Position numbers and translations under genes: made by a program. This document shows, in pieces, positions 47,637 to 60,278 of a DNA stretch of 64,000 nucleotides. Every line of letters starts with the position of its first letter. Position 1 is the first letter of the stretch. Where the stretch lies: positions 145,771,501 to 145,835,500 of the forward strand of contig NC_092338.1 of assembly GCF_046630445.1 (NCBI RefSeq). Reading direction: 5' to 3'. Source of the DNA: Rutidosis leptorrhynchoides. Taxonomy: Eukaryota > Streptophyta > Magnoliopsida > Asterales > Asteraceae. Below the pieces are notes generated by a model, which did no database searches, was not told the origin of the DNA, and saw only the letters and a program-made list of their open reading frames with translations.

Positions 47637-49671
47637 TGACCCGTTCATATACATTATAAACGATTCACAATAGTTGATTACATTGCGAGGTATTTGACCT
47701 CTATATGATACATTTTACAAACATTGCATTCGTTTTTAAAAGACAATCTTTCTTTACATCAAATATTGACAGGCATGCATACCATTTTATAATATCCACT
47801 ATCCAATTATAAATTGATTTAATAATAATCTTTGATGAACTCAATGACTCGAATGCAACGTTCTTCGAAATATGCTATGAAAGACACCAAATAATATCTT
47901 TAAAATGAGCAAATGCACAGCGGAAGATTTCTTTAACACCTGAGAATAAACATGCTTTAAAGTGTCAACCAAAAGGTTGGTGAGTTCATTAGTTTATCAT
48001 AATCATTTATTTCCATCATTTTAATAGACCACAAGAATTTCATTTCCAGTTCTCATAAATATACGTCCCATGCATAGAGACAAAAATAATCATTCATATG
48101 GTGAACACCTGGTAACCGACATTAACTAGATACATATAAGAATATCCCCTATCATTCCGGGATCCTCCTTCGGACATGATATAATTTCGAAGTACTAAAG
48201 CATCCGGTACTTTGGATGGGGTTTGTTAGGCCCAATAGATCTATCTTTAGGATTCGCGTCAATTAGGGTGTCTGTTCCCTAATTCTTAGATTACCAGACT
48301 TTAATAAAAATGGGCATATTCGATTTCGATAATTCAACCATAGAATGTAGTTTCAATTACTTGTGTCTATTTTGTCAAACATTTATAAAAGCGCATGTAT
48401 TCTCAGTCCCAAAAATATAAAGGGTAAAAAGGTAAATGAAACTCACGCATATAAATATTGTAAAATAGTTAATAAAGCATTTGCATGTATTCTCAGGCCA
48501 AAAATGTAAAGAGTAAAAAGGGCGAATGAAACTCACCATACTGTATTTCGTAGTAAAAATACATATAACGTCATTGAACAAGTGCAAGATTGGCCTCGGA
48601 TTCACGAACCTAAATTAATTATATATATTTATGTGTTGGTCAATATTTGTCTAACAAATTAGGTCAAGTCATAGTGTACCACAATCCTAATGCTCGAGAC
48701 TAATATGCAAAAGTCAACAAAAGTAAATTTGACTCAAAATAATTTCCAAAAATCTATACATGATTAATATATAGTTTAAATATCGTCGTTTTATATTTTT
48801 AAATATTTTTAAAAGATTTATTAGAGTAAATAATATAATTTATTTATTAATAAATAAAATTTTATATTATATTTATATAATAAAATATACTTTTATATAT
48901 ATTAAGTAATAAAATTTATAGGGTTCATTTAATATTATAAAGATAATATGATAGGTATTATTAAAGTAAGTTATTACACGTAGTAAAATATGTTTGTATC
49001 AAATATTTATTTGATAAAATAATATCTATAATGATAGTAAGTAAAAGTTGTATTATTTTGTAATAATAATTATTATTATAAAAATATCAATATTTAGAAT
49101 TACTAAGATGATATTATGATAAAACGATAATTCTAATTATGATAACTTTAATATTTACGATAATTTTTAATATTATCTTTAAAATAATAATTCTATTTAA
49201 AATAATAATAATAATAATAATGATCTTTTATAGTTACAATGACATTTCTATTAAAATGATAATTTTTGTTAAAATGATAGTTTTAATACTAACGATAATT
49301 TTAATAATAATAGTAATGATAAAAATAATAAGAACGATAATTTTATCTAAATCAATATCTTATAATATTTTAATTTCATCATGATACTCTTACCCATTAT
49401 TTCCTAATTGTTTCGTTTAATAGCTTTTAATCGTCTTTTATATCGTGTTGGTAATAATGATAATAATAGTAATCAAAATAATTAGGTATTACAAATATTT
49501 ATTTTAATTACACTAATATTAATAATGATAGTTACTATAACATTATTAACGATAATACTAATAATTATCTTAATGATAATATAGTAATAATAATAATAAC
49601 AATAACAATAACCATTTTTAAATAATGATATATATATTAATAATGATAATAATAATAATAATAATAATACC

Positions 49672-49734
<63 letters not shown>

Positions 49735-49822
49735 AATACTAATTATAACTTTAATGATAATAACGATAGTAATAATAAAAAAAAATAACATTTTTTAATG
49801 ATAAATCCATTTATTGATAAGG

Positions 49823-49853
<31 letters not shown>

Positions 49854-51630
49854 GATAAAACTAGAACGACGATAATAACGACGATAATAATAATCATTTT
49901 TAATAATAATACAAAAATTCGATGGACTATAACTTCAAATCCATTCATCGAAATCATTCGATATCTAAATGAAAAGTTCTTAATTTTTCACTAGCTTTCC
50001 AACGACATGCATATCTTATACCTTATCTCAGTCGCATATATAACTAATTCAGGATTCAACATAACCTAACTAAAGGCAATATTAAAAGTACAAACATGCA
50101 TAATCCTATATACTCGAGCACTAGTCAGGGATACACTATTAGTATGTAAAAGTTAAATTATGAGTACTCACGTATCAATATTGAGATTCAATATTGCAGG
50201 AAAGGTACGTAGATGCAACAGAGATGATAAACACTATATTGACCTCACGAGCATACCAATGAACCATACCCAATCACCTCCATAGCTATAACCCATAATT
50301 TCCTTAATCCAATCCCACTCGAAAAACAATTTCGAAATCACTCGGACAGCACTCTGACGTAATATTTTATGTATACTAATAATATCTTGAAATAATACGG
50401 AGTAAATATATATATGTAAATCGATTGAGTGAGTTTAGAGTTTAGAGAAAAATATTTTCAAGTTTCTATGAAATAATGAAACCTATTGAATTCTATTTAT
50501 AATAGATTTTTGAATTATTAAAGTAAATTATTAAAGTATGAATTATTAAAGTAAATTATTAAAGTATGAATTATTAAAGTGAATTATTAAAGTATGGATT
50601 ATGAAAGTGAATTATTAAAGTATGAATTATTAAAGTATGAATTATTAAAGTGAATTATTAAAGTTAAAGTAAAGTAAAAATAAAGTAAAGGTAAAGTTTA
50701 AGTATAGTAAAAGTATAAAACTATGTACGTATAATACGCGTATAAATATATATAATATTAATTTAAATCGTTATATATATTTAATAAAATAAAATATAAA
50801 TATCGTTATCTTTATCATACTGGTTAAGTAATGAGTTGTCAAAAGTGGTTCTAGATATTTATAAAAGTTATATACGTTTTAATAATAAAGTTCTTTTTAA
50901 ACTGAAAACGTTTTTGTACGTTTGAAACTAAATGAAATAAATATAATAATTTTGTTTTCCAAAACCAAATATATTTTTAAGAATCATTTTGTTTAAAGGT
51001 TAAAATAATGGAAATCGTTATATATCATAAAATGTTTTAGAAAAGTAGAATCATATATATTCATATTAGGTTTCAAGTTTTTAAATTACAGTTTGTTGGT
51101 GAAGCATGGGATAAAGTTCAAAGGTTAAATAAACGTATGAAATCATCTTAATGAAAAATGTCGAGTTACTTAACTTGTCGATATCCAACATCTAAGTTAT
51201 TTACACTTCACGTTCTTACTTATAAATTACTTTACCATTTTCCGAATGTTGTCAAAAAGAATAGATTTCTTAAATCACAGTGGACCTCATAACATAGACC
51301 TGTAATGATATCATAATGTATCTGATAAATCAATCATTTGATATTATCTTCTAATTCCATCGATAAACATATTGAAACAAATACGTTCATGTAAAGTATT
51401 ATACGTTTAATACTTTATTAATATTCTCAAGTTATAATATATATATACATATATATACATATTTATTTATATATAACGGTTCGTGAATCGTCGGAATTTG
51501 GTCGAGGTTATAATGAATGTATGAACACAATTTAAAATTCTTGAGATTTAACTTAACAAACTTTGCTTATCGTGTCGGAATAATATAAAGATAAAGTTTA
51601 AATTTGGTTGGAAGTTTCCAGGTTGTCACA
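47637..51630 (-). repeat. Element E: 3' LTR
   Basis: Reverse complement of the A LTR type, 3994 bp and longer than A. Part of the excess is a local tandem duplication around 48395-48535. It holds the hairpin (47966-47979), AAT microsatellites (49660-49735, 49825-49850), the TATA box (50494-50501, reversed) and the 28-bp repeat region. The right edge is GGTTGTCACA. Confidence 0.85.
50512..50664 (-). repeat. 28-bp tandem repeat region in element E
   Basis: About five units, some degenerate, of the repeat found four and three times in the two A LTRs, again directly upstream (on the minus strand) of the TATA box. Confidence 0.85.
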
Positions 51631-53040
51631 GTACCTACCCGTTAAAGAAATTTCATCCCGAAATTTGAGTGGAAAGGTCGTGAATGATAATAAGTATGTT
51701 TTCATGATGCATACAGGCTGAAAATTAGAGTTTTATCATCAGCGAATAATTTGGATAAACAATCCATTTATATGAAGAGTACGAATGAAGCTAACATAGA
51801 AGAGTGAAATGAGTAAGTGTAGATTCATCTTATCATTTGACGTAGATATGACTGATTTCCAGATTTCAAGGGATTTGAAGAAAATCTTTGTAATAAGATT
51901 TGATTCTCCGGTAACAAAAGGAATTAGGATCCGCTTTTAATGCGATCGTCCATTTTAATTGTTCTGTCGGAGATTTTCTTATAAATTCACCTCCTTCGTT
52001 TTCTTACAACTCACACCTTCTGTTGATGCATTTTATGCAAGTCCCTAGACATCTACCCACATCCATTGCAGGTACAACAGTTTACAGGCCACCATGATCG
52101 TTCGTTATTATCCTATCCGTGTTTGTATGTGGTTACAGCAACTGCAGGAATGAGATTTAGATGTTTGACTATGTTAAACTTAGTCAGACGTCCGAGTGAA
52201 GCCTCATTCGTACGGCTGACAGGCTCATACGCACGGTTGATGCTGAGCTAAGTCACAATTACAACCAAAATTAGAAGACACGAGTGAGTGATCACCCGTA
52301 CGGCTGATGAAGCCAACTCGTATGTGTGATGGATGAATCATACGGGTGAGTCAACAGCAGGGGTATATAAAGTCTTATGTTCTTCATTTTAGGTTAAGCC
52401 TCTCATTTGTTACACACACTCAGATATGGTGAGCTCCTCCGATTCTCTCTCAACCCAAATCACCCAGGTGGTGAATAATAGCTCTAGGTGTTGATCTAAT
52501 CACACTTGATTTAGTTGTGGTATGACTAAATTAATCCCAAAAAGCTTAACCTATTCACTAGAGGGTTTGATTCACTTATTCCGTCATTGTGTGAGTTAAA
52601 TCTGTTGATTTCTAAGTTCTTAGTCATGTTTCATCACCTTCTATTCTTTCCCCCTCAACTCATATTTTAAAGTATTCATCAATATGCTCCATCCAGTTCT
52701 GATTCTCGATATACTTATAACTTTCATATCGGTCATTCTTCTTTTTCATCTACCGCCGGAAGAATCTATTTACTTCTACTATACTCTTAGGTTTATAGTG
52801 TTTCTAGTTCTCCCGTGTTTTTATATTGCTATATGCATCGATATATATGATTTTTAATTTTTTTGGTTTGTCGTTGGGCTTTATATCTTCCCTTATATTT
52901 CAAAGTCTCTGTTTCTATCTTCTATAATCATTGGCATCCATAGTTAATGCTCTCTTTTATTTGCTGCAATTTATACCCCAATTTCTATTTCGGAGTTTTG
53001 TCCTTTCGTTTCTTCTTCTTGCGATTAAGCACCGCTTGTA
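51631..53040 (-). other. Element E: internal region next to 3' LTR
   Basis: Contains the polypurine junction and the terminal hairpin, with one mutated base (51648-51666), then non-coding sequence and solo LTR H. Split at 53040 by K with TSD TTGTA. Confidence 0.75.
52021..52636 (+). mobile_element. Solo LTR H inside element E
   Basis: A 616-bp unit starting TGTTGATGCA and ending TTTCATCA, with TSD CCTTC at 52016-52020 and 52637-52641. TATA-like GTATATAAAG is near 52363. It is at the same site and orientation relative to its host as in A, so it was present in their common ancestor. Confidence 0.65.
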
Positions 53041-55338
53041 TGTAACATCCCACCTTTTTCCGTTTACTTTTCCATTTAACTATTTAAATCCCGTTATATG
53101 TTTATAACATCTCCCGTTAATACGTGTTTTAAAAATATCTCGTCTAGGTAATTCACGCACCCGCAACCGAACTTGAGGGACTAGTTTCGCCAAAATGCCA
53201 AAGAGGTGACTAGCCTTTGACTAGTCAACCCCCACCCCCATCTTTTCTTTTTCATTTTCCCTTTTCTTCTTCTACTTCCATATTTTCTCTCAATTTCTCA
53301 AACAAGGAATCATCATCTAAATCCAAGCTAGCGGGTGTCTTGCAAAACAAATTACATATTTGAAATCCTTGCAACTTCCTCTTCGATTCCATACCGACTT
53401 CATCAAGTTTGGGTAACTTTCTAAAATCACTAGATTTTGTGTTCTTGATATTTTTGAACTTATAAAGTTGTTAATTAGTGTCTATGGCTCAAGTCTAACA
53501 TGAATATATGATTTATATGCTCGATTTCATTATTTGAAGTAACTAGCTTGAGTATGAACTTTGGTGTGTTTGATTTGGTAATTTGGTTGTTTGAATGTTA
53601 TTAAATGTTATAAATGCATGTATTAAATGTGTTCCTAGTATCACTAGCTTCAAATTGATGTGTAGGTTGCTTGAGAAAACTCCATAAACTTGATTAGTGA
53701 TTTTGGTGAATTCGGGTTAGGGTTTGATAAGCTTGAAATGAATATTTGATGCATTGAATGACATGAATTGTAGTTAGTAAGTAGTTAGTTGTATTGTATG
53801 CTCGATTACCTACAAAACGGCATGTTATATGTATGCATTAAATGCCCGAATCATAAATGTGCACTTATCAAATTTGTGTATTAAATGTGTGCATTAATTG
53901 ATCATTTACTTTGGAAAGCCGATTGTTACAAATAACATTTTTGGTTGGTGAAATGTATTTAGTTGTGTTCTTTGTCAAATTACCTTTCTAACGATATAAG
54001 ATACGAGTTCTAAGTATTAGCAGTTTGCGAGTTATGCTTGAAAGTGTTTGGAATTGAGACTTGGACATTTGAGACTGACCAGGTACCAGTTCCCGTGTAT
54101 TGTCGCGGCGCGACAATTTGGGGCCGCGGCGCGGCCTAAGCCGTGTCCAGTTTCTAACCTCTTTGGTCAAAATACGAAAAATGTTTGGCACACTATTGAC
54201 CTCTGATTCACATGAGACTTGTTCTAACATGCTTATATATGAATAAAAACCTCAGAAAAATAGTTCGGGACCCGACCCGAACGTGTTGACTTTCGTTGAC
54301 TTTGACCGACCAAAGTTTGACTTTTTGTCAAACTTAACCAAATGATTATGCAACCTTCCTAACTTGTTTCTGTACTTGTATCTTGCATGAAACTTGATAA
54401 TTTGATTCACATGCTACATAATCGAGTCGTAACGAGCCATAGGACTAATTAAACATCTTTAACATATCGTGTTTACCGTTATTGATACGACCTATTAGTT
54501 TAGGTCAAGACTAGCACTATCCTTCGCACACGTTACTTTGTGAAGTACTTTTCATACGTGCACTCAAGGTGAGATCATAGTCCCATCCTTCAAATAACTT
54601 TTATGCTTTAAACTATGGGATGAGAAACATATACGTATCATACTTTTACACTTTAAACACAAGTACGAAAACGAACATTCCACGTACGGGTTTGAACAAA
54701 AAGCCTCAATTCAATTATCATTAGTTACACTTGCAGGGTGTAAACGTGAACTTATATTATGTGATCACATGGGCTTGACGAGCCTCATTCGGACGGTTCG
54801 CTACCGTTAGCGGATGAAATATATTTTCGGGTCTAGTGTATGTTCTAACACTACGCGAAGGGTGCAAAACAGTTAAGTTTGATAATTGGGTGCCCGCGAA
54901 ACAAATAACAACTTTGGAATGCAAATGATTTAGATAATCATATTATATTAAATCTTGTGGTTCAAATGCAACGTTTACTAAAACACCTATGATTTCACCA
55001 ACGTTTTCGTTGACAGTTTTCTATATGTTTTCTCAGGTCCTTGAAAGCTACTTGATACATGCTTCCGCACTCTTTTTGATACTTGCTTGGATGTCGAGTA
55101 TACATGCATAGATGGAGCGTCTTTTGACTACTTTAAATTGTGTCGCATAGGTTTCATTCGTAAGTTAAACATTGTAATGTAACTAGTCTTTCGAACTACA
55201 TTTGTAAACTTGAAACATCCTTTTTCTTATAAAATAAATGCGACATATTTTGGTCAAAAGTCATAATAAAGACTTATGACCACGCAACGGGACCGAAGTA
55301 GTCGGCGCCGTCAAACATGATTTGGTCGGGTCGCTACA
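53041..55338 (+). repeat. Element K: 5' LTR
   Basis: Contains two adjacent GC-rich palindromes at 54100-54136, a CT-rich zone at 53240-53310 that may be a transcript leader, and the hairpin CAACGTTTTCGTTG at 54999-55012 followed by TTTCTCAGGT. ORFs within are not genes. Confidence 0.95.
54100..54136. repeat. Paired GC-rich palindromes in K 5' LTR
   Basis: TTGTCGCGGCGCGACAA (54100-54116) and GGCCGCGGCGCGGCC (54122-54136) are perfect inverted repeats, each around a single G, five bases apart. They are conserved at 61338-61354 and 61360-61374 in the 3' LTR. Confidence 0.9.
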
Positions 55339-55340
55339 GA

Positions 55341-55352
55341 TGGTATCAGAGC
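55341..55352 (+). other. Element K: primer-binding site (tRNA-iMet)
   Basis: TGGTATCAGAGC two bases after the LTR end, complementary to the initiator Met tRNA. Confidence 0.9.
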
Positions 55353-55707
55353 GTTGGTTGTAGGGATTTAGAGTTCATTGGTGTCAACCCCGAGTCATAG
55401 GGTACATTGGTGAGTCTAGACTACAACCGGCATATAGACTTGAAGTAGGAATTACTTGACTATTTGTGCATTTATACTCGAACGCTTCTACTCATATCTA
55501 CTCTTATTTCATCTAAATCTCACGTTGTTTAATTTGATTGACACGCCACCTTGACTATATGAAATAATGTCGAATGCACATATGAATCAGGGTAATATAA
55601 TTTCCGGGATTATATTACGGTGACTCATATGAACGTTCCGACATTATGACATAAAGAATTTAAGGCGAGTCAAGGAAAATTTTCTCTCTATCTTTATTCC
55701 ATATCAC

Positions 55708-55733
55708 GGTTAGTATTATTTAGAATACTAACC
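55708..55733 (+). promoter_or_regulatory. Leader hairpin with branch-point-like sequence before K gag
   Basis: GGTTAGTATT and AATACTAACC form a perfect 10-bp stem around ATTTAG. The right arm includes TACTAAC, followed by a T-rich tract and AG just before the gag ATG at 55762. It resembles a 3' splice site; use is not shown. Confidence 0.5.
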
Positions 55734-55761
55734 AACGGTATTCTTTTGTTTTGAAGGAACA

Positions 55762-56529
55762 ATGCCTCCTCGTCGTGCACCACGCCGTGAAACACCCGAA
55801 CAAGCTCTACAACGCATGATAGCCACCGCCGTAGATGCGGCCATGGCCGGTCACTCATCCAACAACAATAACAATAATAATAACAACAACCAAAACAACA
55901 ACAACAACAATGGAGCCGGTAACTCAAACGAGGGATGCTCCTATAAAGCCTTCATGGGGTGCAAACCTCACACTTTTGATGGAACCGGGGGACCGGTTGT
56001 GCTCACCCGATGGTTTGAGCAAACGGAAGCCGTCTTTAGCATAAGTGGTTGTCGGGACCAAGACAAGGTCAAATACTCCACTCACACTTTCGCCGGTGTC
56101 GCTCTTACATGGTGGAATACTTATGTACAATCGGTGGGTACCGATGAAGCTCACGCCCTCTCTTGGGCCGATTTAAGGGAAAAGATGGTCATCGAATATT
56201 TCCCTCGCGAAGAAACCCGAAAGCTCGAACAAGAGCTAAGAACCTTGGAGGCGGTCGGAAACGATCTCAATGCCTATAATCAACGATTCGCCGAACTATC
56301 CTTGATGTGCCCAAACCTCGTGAACCCCGAATCTCAAAGGGTCGAACTTTATATGTATGGTCTTCCAAAGAGCATCAAACAAGGGGTGATGTCATCCAAA
56401 CCCGCTAACCTACAACAAGCTTTGAACATGGCCCGCCAATTGATCGAAACGGTTGACAAAATCGTAGTACCGGCGCCTAAAGCCGAGGACAAGTCGGGTA
56501 ACAACAAAAAAAAATGGGAAGCCCCTTAA
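55762..56529 (+). CDS. gag: Element K gag, ended by an in-frame TAA
   Basis: Structural Gag of the chromovirus. The start ATGCCTCCTCG follows TTTTGAAGGAACA. Residues about 30-50 are an Asn-rich tract. The retrotransposon Gag domain spans about 57-230 (YKAFMGCKPHTFDGTGG, LTWWNTYVQ, YPREE-like FPREETRKLEQELRTL). The TAA at 56527-56529 comes before the Cys/His knuckles, which follow in the same frame. The shortened product would have capsid but no nucleocapsid part. The stop is most likely a point mutation. Programmed readthrough is possible but nothing in the sequence requires it. Confidence 0.85.
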   Translation: MPPRRAPRRETPEQALQRMIATAVDAAMAGHSSNNNNNNNNNNQNNNNNNGAGNSNEGCSYKAFMGCKPHTFDGTGGPVVLTRWFEQTEAVFSISGCRDQDKVKYSTHTFAGVALTWWNTYVQSVGTDEAHALSWADLREKMVIEYFPREETRKLEQELRTLEAVGNDLNAYNQRFAELSLMCPNLVNPESQRVELYMYGLPKSIKQGVMSSKPANLQQALNMARQLIETVDKIVVPAPKAEDKSGNNKKKWEAP

Positions 56530-59500
56530 TCAAGCAACAACTACAACAACAACTTCACCAAAAAGCCTTTCACCTCCGACGCCAAGAAAAGTTATGGCGG
56601 AAATAAACCCTTTTGCAACAAATGCCACAAACACCACTATGGTGAATGTAGCAATCTATTTTGCCACCGGTGCCAAAGGGGTGGTCATGTGACCAACGAT
56701 TGTAGAAGTGCCGCCCCCGTCGCTCAAAAGGTGCCCAATGCACCAAAATCGGGTACTTGTTATGAATGTGGCCAAACGGGTCATTTTAGAAATGCCTGTC
56801 CGAAGAAGAAAGCCAACCCCAACACACGCGGTCGAGCTTTCAACATCAACACCGAGGAAGCCCGAGATGACAATGAATTAGTCACGGGTACGTTTCTCCT
56901 CAACAACACTTATGTTACTTGTTTATTCGATTCGGGTGCCGATATGAGTTTTGTATCCAAGACTTTGACTCATTCTTTTAGCACTCCACCACTTCCACTC
57001 GATACCACTTATACCATTGAAGTGGCTAACGGGAAACTATTAAGTGCCGACACATATTACCGGGGGTGTACGTTAACCATTTTGGGTAAGGAATTTGAAA
57101 TTGACTTGATACCCATGGAACTAGGAAGCTTTGATGTAATAATCGGTATGAATTGGTTAGTCAAAACGAAATCTCACATCCTTTGTGATCTTAACACAAT
57201 CCGAATTCCTATCGAGAATGGTGAACCTTTGATTGTTTATGGCGATAAGAGTTGCACCAGACTCAACCTCGTTTCGTGCCTTAAAGTTAGAAAACTTCTC
57301 CGTAAGGGTTGTTTTGCGATCCTTGCCCACGTTAAGAAAGTCGAGTCCGATGAGAAGCATATCGATGATGTGCCTATTGTTAGTGACTTTTTCGATGTAT
57401 TTCCCGACGAATTGCCGGGTCTTCCACCCCATCGACCGGTTGAATTCCAAATCGATCTTATTCCGGGAGCCGCACCCGTAGCACGTGCACCATATAGACT
57501 CGCTCCATCCGAAATGCAAGAATTGCAAAGTCAAATCCAAGAACTACTTGATTGTGGTTTTATCCAACCTAGCCATTCACCTTGGGGCGCTCCGATTTTG
57601 TTTGTTAAAAAGAAAGACAGATCCCTACGAATGTGCATTGATTATCGTGAACTAAAAAAATTGACGGTTAAGAACCGATATCCTCTTCCTCGCATCAATG
57701 ACCTCTTTGATCAATTACAAGGGTCTTGCGTATATTCAAAAATCGATCTCCGCTCGGGTTATCATCAATTAAGGGTTAAGGGGGAAGATGTCTCCAAAAC
57801 CGCTTTCCGAACTCGTTATGGTAGTTATGAATTTCTTGTAATGCCATTTGGTCTCACTAATGCACCGGCGGTGTTCATGGATCTTATGAACCGCGTGTGC
57901 AAACCGTATCTTGACAAATTCGTTATCGTGTTCATCGACGATATTTTGGTCTATTCAAAAAGCGAAGAAGAACACGAGGAACACCTCCGACTTGTGCTTG
58001 AACTTTTAAGACAAGAAAGACTCTATGCCAAATTCTCCAAGTGTGAATTTTGGTTGAAGGAAGTTCAATTTCTTGGTCATGTTGTAAGTGACCAAGGTAT
58101 TAAAGTCGATCCATCAAAAATCGAAGCCATTAGTAAATGGGAAACTCCTACTACTCCGACTCACATTCGTCAATTCTTGGGTCTCGCCGGGTACTATCGT
58201 AGATTCATCGAAAACTTCTCTTTGGTTGCACGTCCTCTAACCGCATTAACACACAAGGGAAAGATATTCATTTGGGCGACCGAGCAAGAATCCGCGTTCC
58301 AAATCTTGAAGACAAAGCTTACCACCGCTCCTATCTTGTCACTTCCCGAAGGCAACGATGATTTTGTTGTGTATTGCGACGCCTCGAAACATGGTTTTGG
58401 GTGTGTGTTGATGCAACGAACGAAAGTCATTTCTTATGCTTCTCGACAACTCAAAATTCATGAACGAAACTACACGACACATGATCTCGAACTCGGAGCC
58501 GTTGTCTTTGCACTTAAAATGTGGAGACACTATCTTTATGGAACCAAGAGTACTATCTTTACCGATCACAAAAGTCTCCAACACATCTTCGATCAAAAGC
58601 AACTAAACATGAGACAACGAAGGTGGATTGAAACCTTAAACGATTACGATTGCGAACTTCGTTACCATCCCGGGAAGGCAAACGTAGTAGCCGATGCCTT
58701 AAGTCGCAAAGAAAGAGCGGTGCCTCTTCGTGTCCGAGCCTTAAACATCACCATCCACACCAACCTTAATAGCCAAATTCGGGTAGCCCAAGATGAGGCT
58801 CTCAAGGATGAAAACGTTTCACACGAGCTCTTGAACATTCTCGTCTCTCGATTCGAAACTAAGGAAACCGGACTCCGATATTTCGTCGGAAGGATTTGGG
58901 TGCCTAGTTATGGGAACCTACGAAGTCTCATTTTAGATGAAGCCCATAAGTCACGATACTCGATCCACCCCGGTGCCAATAAGATGTACCACGACCTTAA
59001 ACAACAATATTGGTGGCCGAACATCAAAAGGGACGTAGCTACTTATGTTTCCAAGTGTTTGACATGTTCCAAAGTCAAAGCCGAACACCAAAGACCGTCT
59101 GGACTACTTCAACAACCCGAGATCCCGCAATGGAAGTGGGAAAGGATAACGATGGATTTTATCACCAAACTACCAAAAACGACGGGCGGTTATGATACCA
59201 TTTGGGTTATTGTTGACCGTCTCACCAAATCCGCACACTTTCTTGCCATGAAGGAGACCGAAAAAATGGAGAAACTTGCGCAACTTTACATTAAAGAAAT
59301 CGTAGCCCGACACGGTGTACCTTTATCGATTATCTCCGACCGAGATGGCCGTTTTGTTTCTAGATTTTGGCGTACCTTGCAAGAAGCGTTGGGAACGCGT
59401 TTAGACATGAGCACCGCATATCATCCTCAAACCGATGGACAAAGCGAACGTACAATTCAAACCTTGGAGGACATGTTACGAGCTTGCGTGGTTGATTTTG

Positions 59501-60243
59501 GAAAAGCTTGGGACAAGCACTTACCTCTCGCCGAGTTCTCTTACAACAATAGTTATCACGCGAGTATTAAAGCCGCACCTTTTGAAGCGCTATACGGCCG
59601 AAAATGTCGTTCACCTCTTTGTTGGGCCGAGGTAGGCAACGTGCAAATCACCGAACCCGAACTCATTCACGAAACCACCGAGAAGATCGTACAAATCCGA
59701 GATAGGCTCCGGACGGCCCGGAGTCGTCAAAAGTGCTACACCGACAAAAGACGCAACGACCTCGAATTTCAAGTCGGTGACCGAGTAATGTTAAAAGTTG
59801 CACCTTGGAAAGGTGTAATCCGTTTTGGGAAACGCGGGAAGCTAAATCCGCGGTATATTGGTCCTTTCGAAATCTTGGAGCGTATTGGAAACGTTGCTTA
59901 TCTTTTAGATCTTCCGCCTCAATTGAACTCCGTTCATCCTACCTTCCATGTATCTAACTTGAAAAAGTGTCTTGCCGAACCCGATATCGTCATCCCTCTC
60001 GAGGAACTTACTATTGATGACAAGCTTCATTTTGTGGAGGAACCGGTTGAAATTGTGGACACCTCCGTCAAGACATTGAAACAAAGCCGAATCCCGATTG
60101 TTAAAGTCCGTTGGAACGCCAAAAGAGGACCCGAGTTTACTTGGGAAAGGCAAGATCAAATGCAAAAGAAATACCCTCATTTATTCCCAATTTCGGAAAC
60201 GCAGGATTTCGAGGAAGAAACAACGACTACTACGCCTACTTAA
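56530..60243 (+). CDS. pol: Element K nucleocapsid and Pol region, same frame as gag
   Basis: Open from just after the TAA; the first ATG in this frame is at 56689 and is not a natural start. Contents: Cys/His knuckles ([29 protein letters not shown]), protease [10 protein letters not shown], reverse transcriptase with [10 protein letters not shown], and RNase H ([18 protein letters not shown]). Integrase has an H-H-C-C finger, [16 protein letters not shown] and [13 protein letters not shown]-like module and the chromodomain-like [18 protein letters not shown] follow. Small departures are RELKK where relatives read RELNK, and KKDRS for KKDGS in reverse transcriptase. Otherwise complete. Without the nonsense codon, gag and pol would be one frame as in F. 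Confidence 0.9.
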   Translation, partial: SSNNYNNNFTKKPFTSDAKKSYGGNKPFCNKCHKHHYGECSNLFCHRCQRGGHVTNDCRSAAPVAQKVPNAPKSGTCYECGQTGHFRNACPKKKANPNTRGRAFNINTEEARDDNELVTGTFLLNNTYVTCLFDSGADMSFVSKTLTHSFSTPPLPLDTTYTIEVANGKLLSADTYYRGCTLTILGKEFEIDLIPMELGSFDVIIGMNWLVKTKSHILCDLNTIRIPIENGEPLIVYGDKSCTRLNLVSCLKVRKLLRKGCFAILAHVKKVESDEKHIDDVPIVSDFFDVFPDELPGLPPHRPVEFQIDLIPGAAPVARAPYRLAPSEMQELQSQIQELLDCGFIQPSHSPWGAPILFVKKKDRSLRMCIDYRELKKLTVKNRYPLPRINDLFDQLQGSCVYSKIDLRSGYHQLRVKGEDVSKTAFRTRYGSYEFLVMPFGLTNAPAVFMDLMNRVCKPYLDKFVIVFIDDILVYSKSEEEHEEHLRLVLELLRQERLYAKFSKCEFWLKEVQFLGHVVSDQGIKVDPSKIEAISKWETPTTPTHIRQFLGLAGYYRRFIENFSLVARPLTALTHKGKIFIWATEQESAFQILKTKLTTAPILSLPEGNDDFVVYCDASKHGFGCVLMQRTKVISYASRQLKIHERNYTTHDLELGAVVFALKMWRHYLYGTKSTIFTDHKSLQHIFDQKQLNMRQRRWIETLNDYDCELRYHPGKANVVADALSRKERAVPLRVRALNITIHTNLNSQIRVAQDEALKDENVSHELLNILVSRFETKETGLRYFVGRIWVPSYGNLRSLILDEAHKSRYSIHPGANKMYHDLKQQYWWPNIKRDVATYVSKCLTCSKVKAEHQRPSGLLQQPEIPQWKWERITMDFITKLPKTTGGYDTIWVIVDRLTKSAHFLAMKETEKMEKLAQLYIKEIVARHGVPLSIISDRDGRFVSRFWRTLQEALGTRLDMSTAYHPQTDGQSERTIQTLEDMLRACVVDFGKAWDKHLPLAEFSYNNSYHASIKAAPFEALYGRKCRSPLCWAEVGNVQITEPELIHETTEKIVQIRDRLRTARSRQKCYTDKRRNDLEFQVGDRVMLKVAPWKGVIRFGKRGKLNPRYIGPFEILERIGNVAYLLDLPPQLNSVHPTFHVSNLKKCLAEPDIVIPLEELTIDDKLHFVEEPVEIVDTSVKTLKQSRIPIVKVRWNAKRGPEFTWERQDQMQKKYPHLFPISETQDFEEETTTTTPT

Positions 60244-60278
60244 ATTTCGGGACGAAATTTCTTTTAAGGAGTAGGTAA
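60242..60278 (+). promoter_or_regulatory. Element K: terminal hairpin and polypurine junction
   Basis: AAATTTCGGGACGAAATTT (60242-60260) starts in the pol stop codon, followed by CTTTTAAGGAGTAGGTAA up to the LTR. Same layout as in F despite different LTRs. Confidence 0.75.

Noticed and set aside
53988..54230. 80-aa minus frame in K LTR, repeated at 61226-61468
   Set aside because: Present twice only because LTRs are duplicated; no supporting motif.
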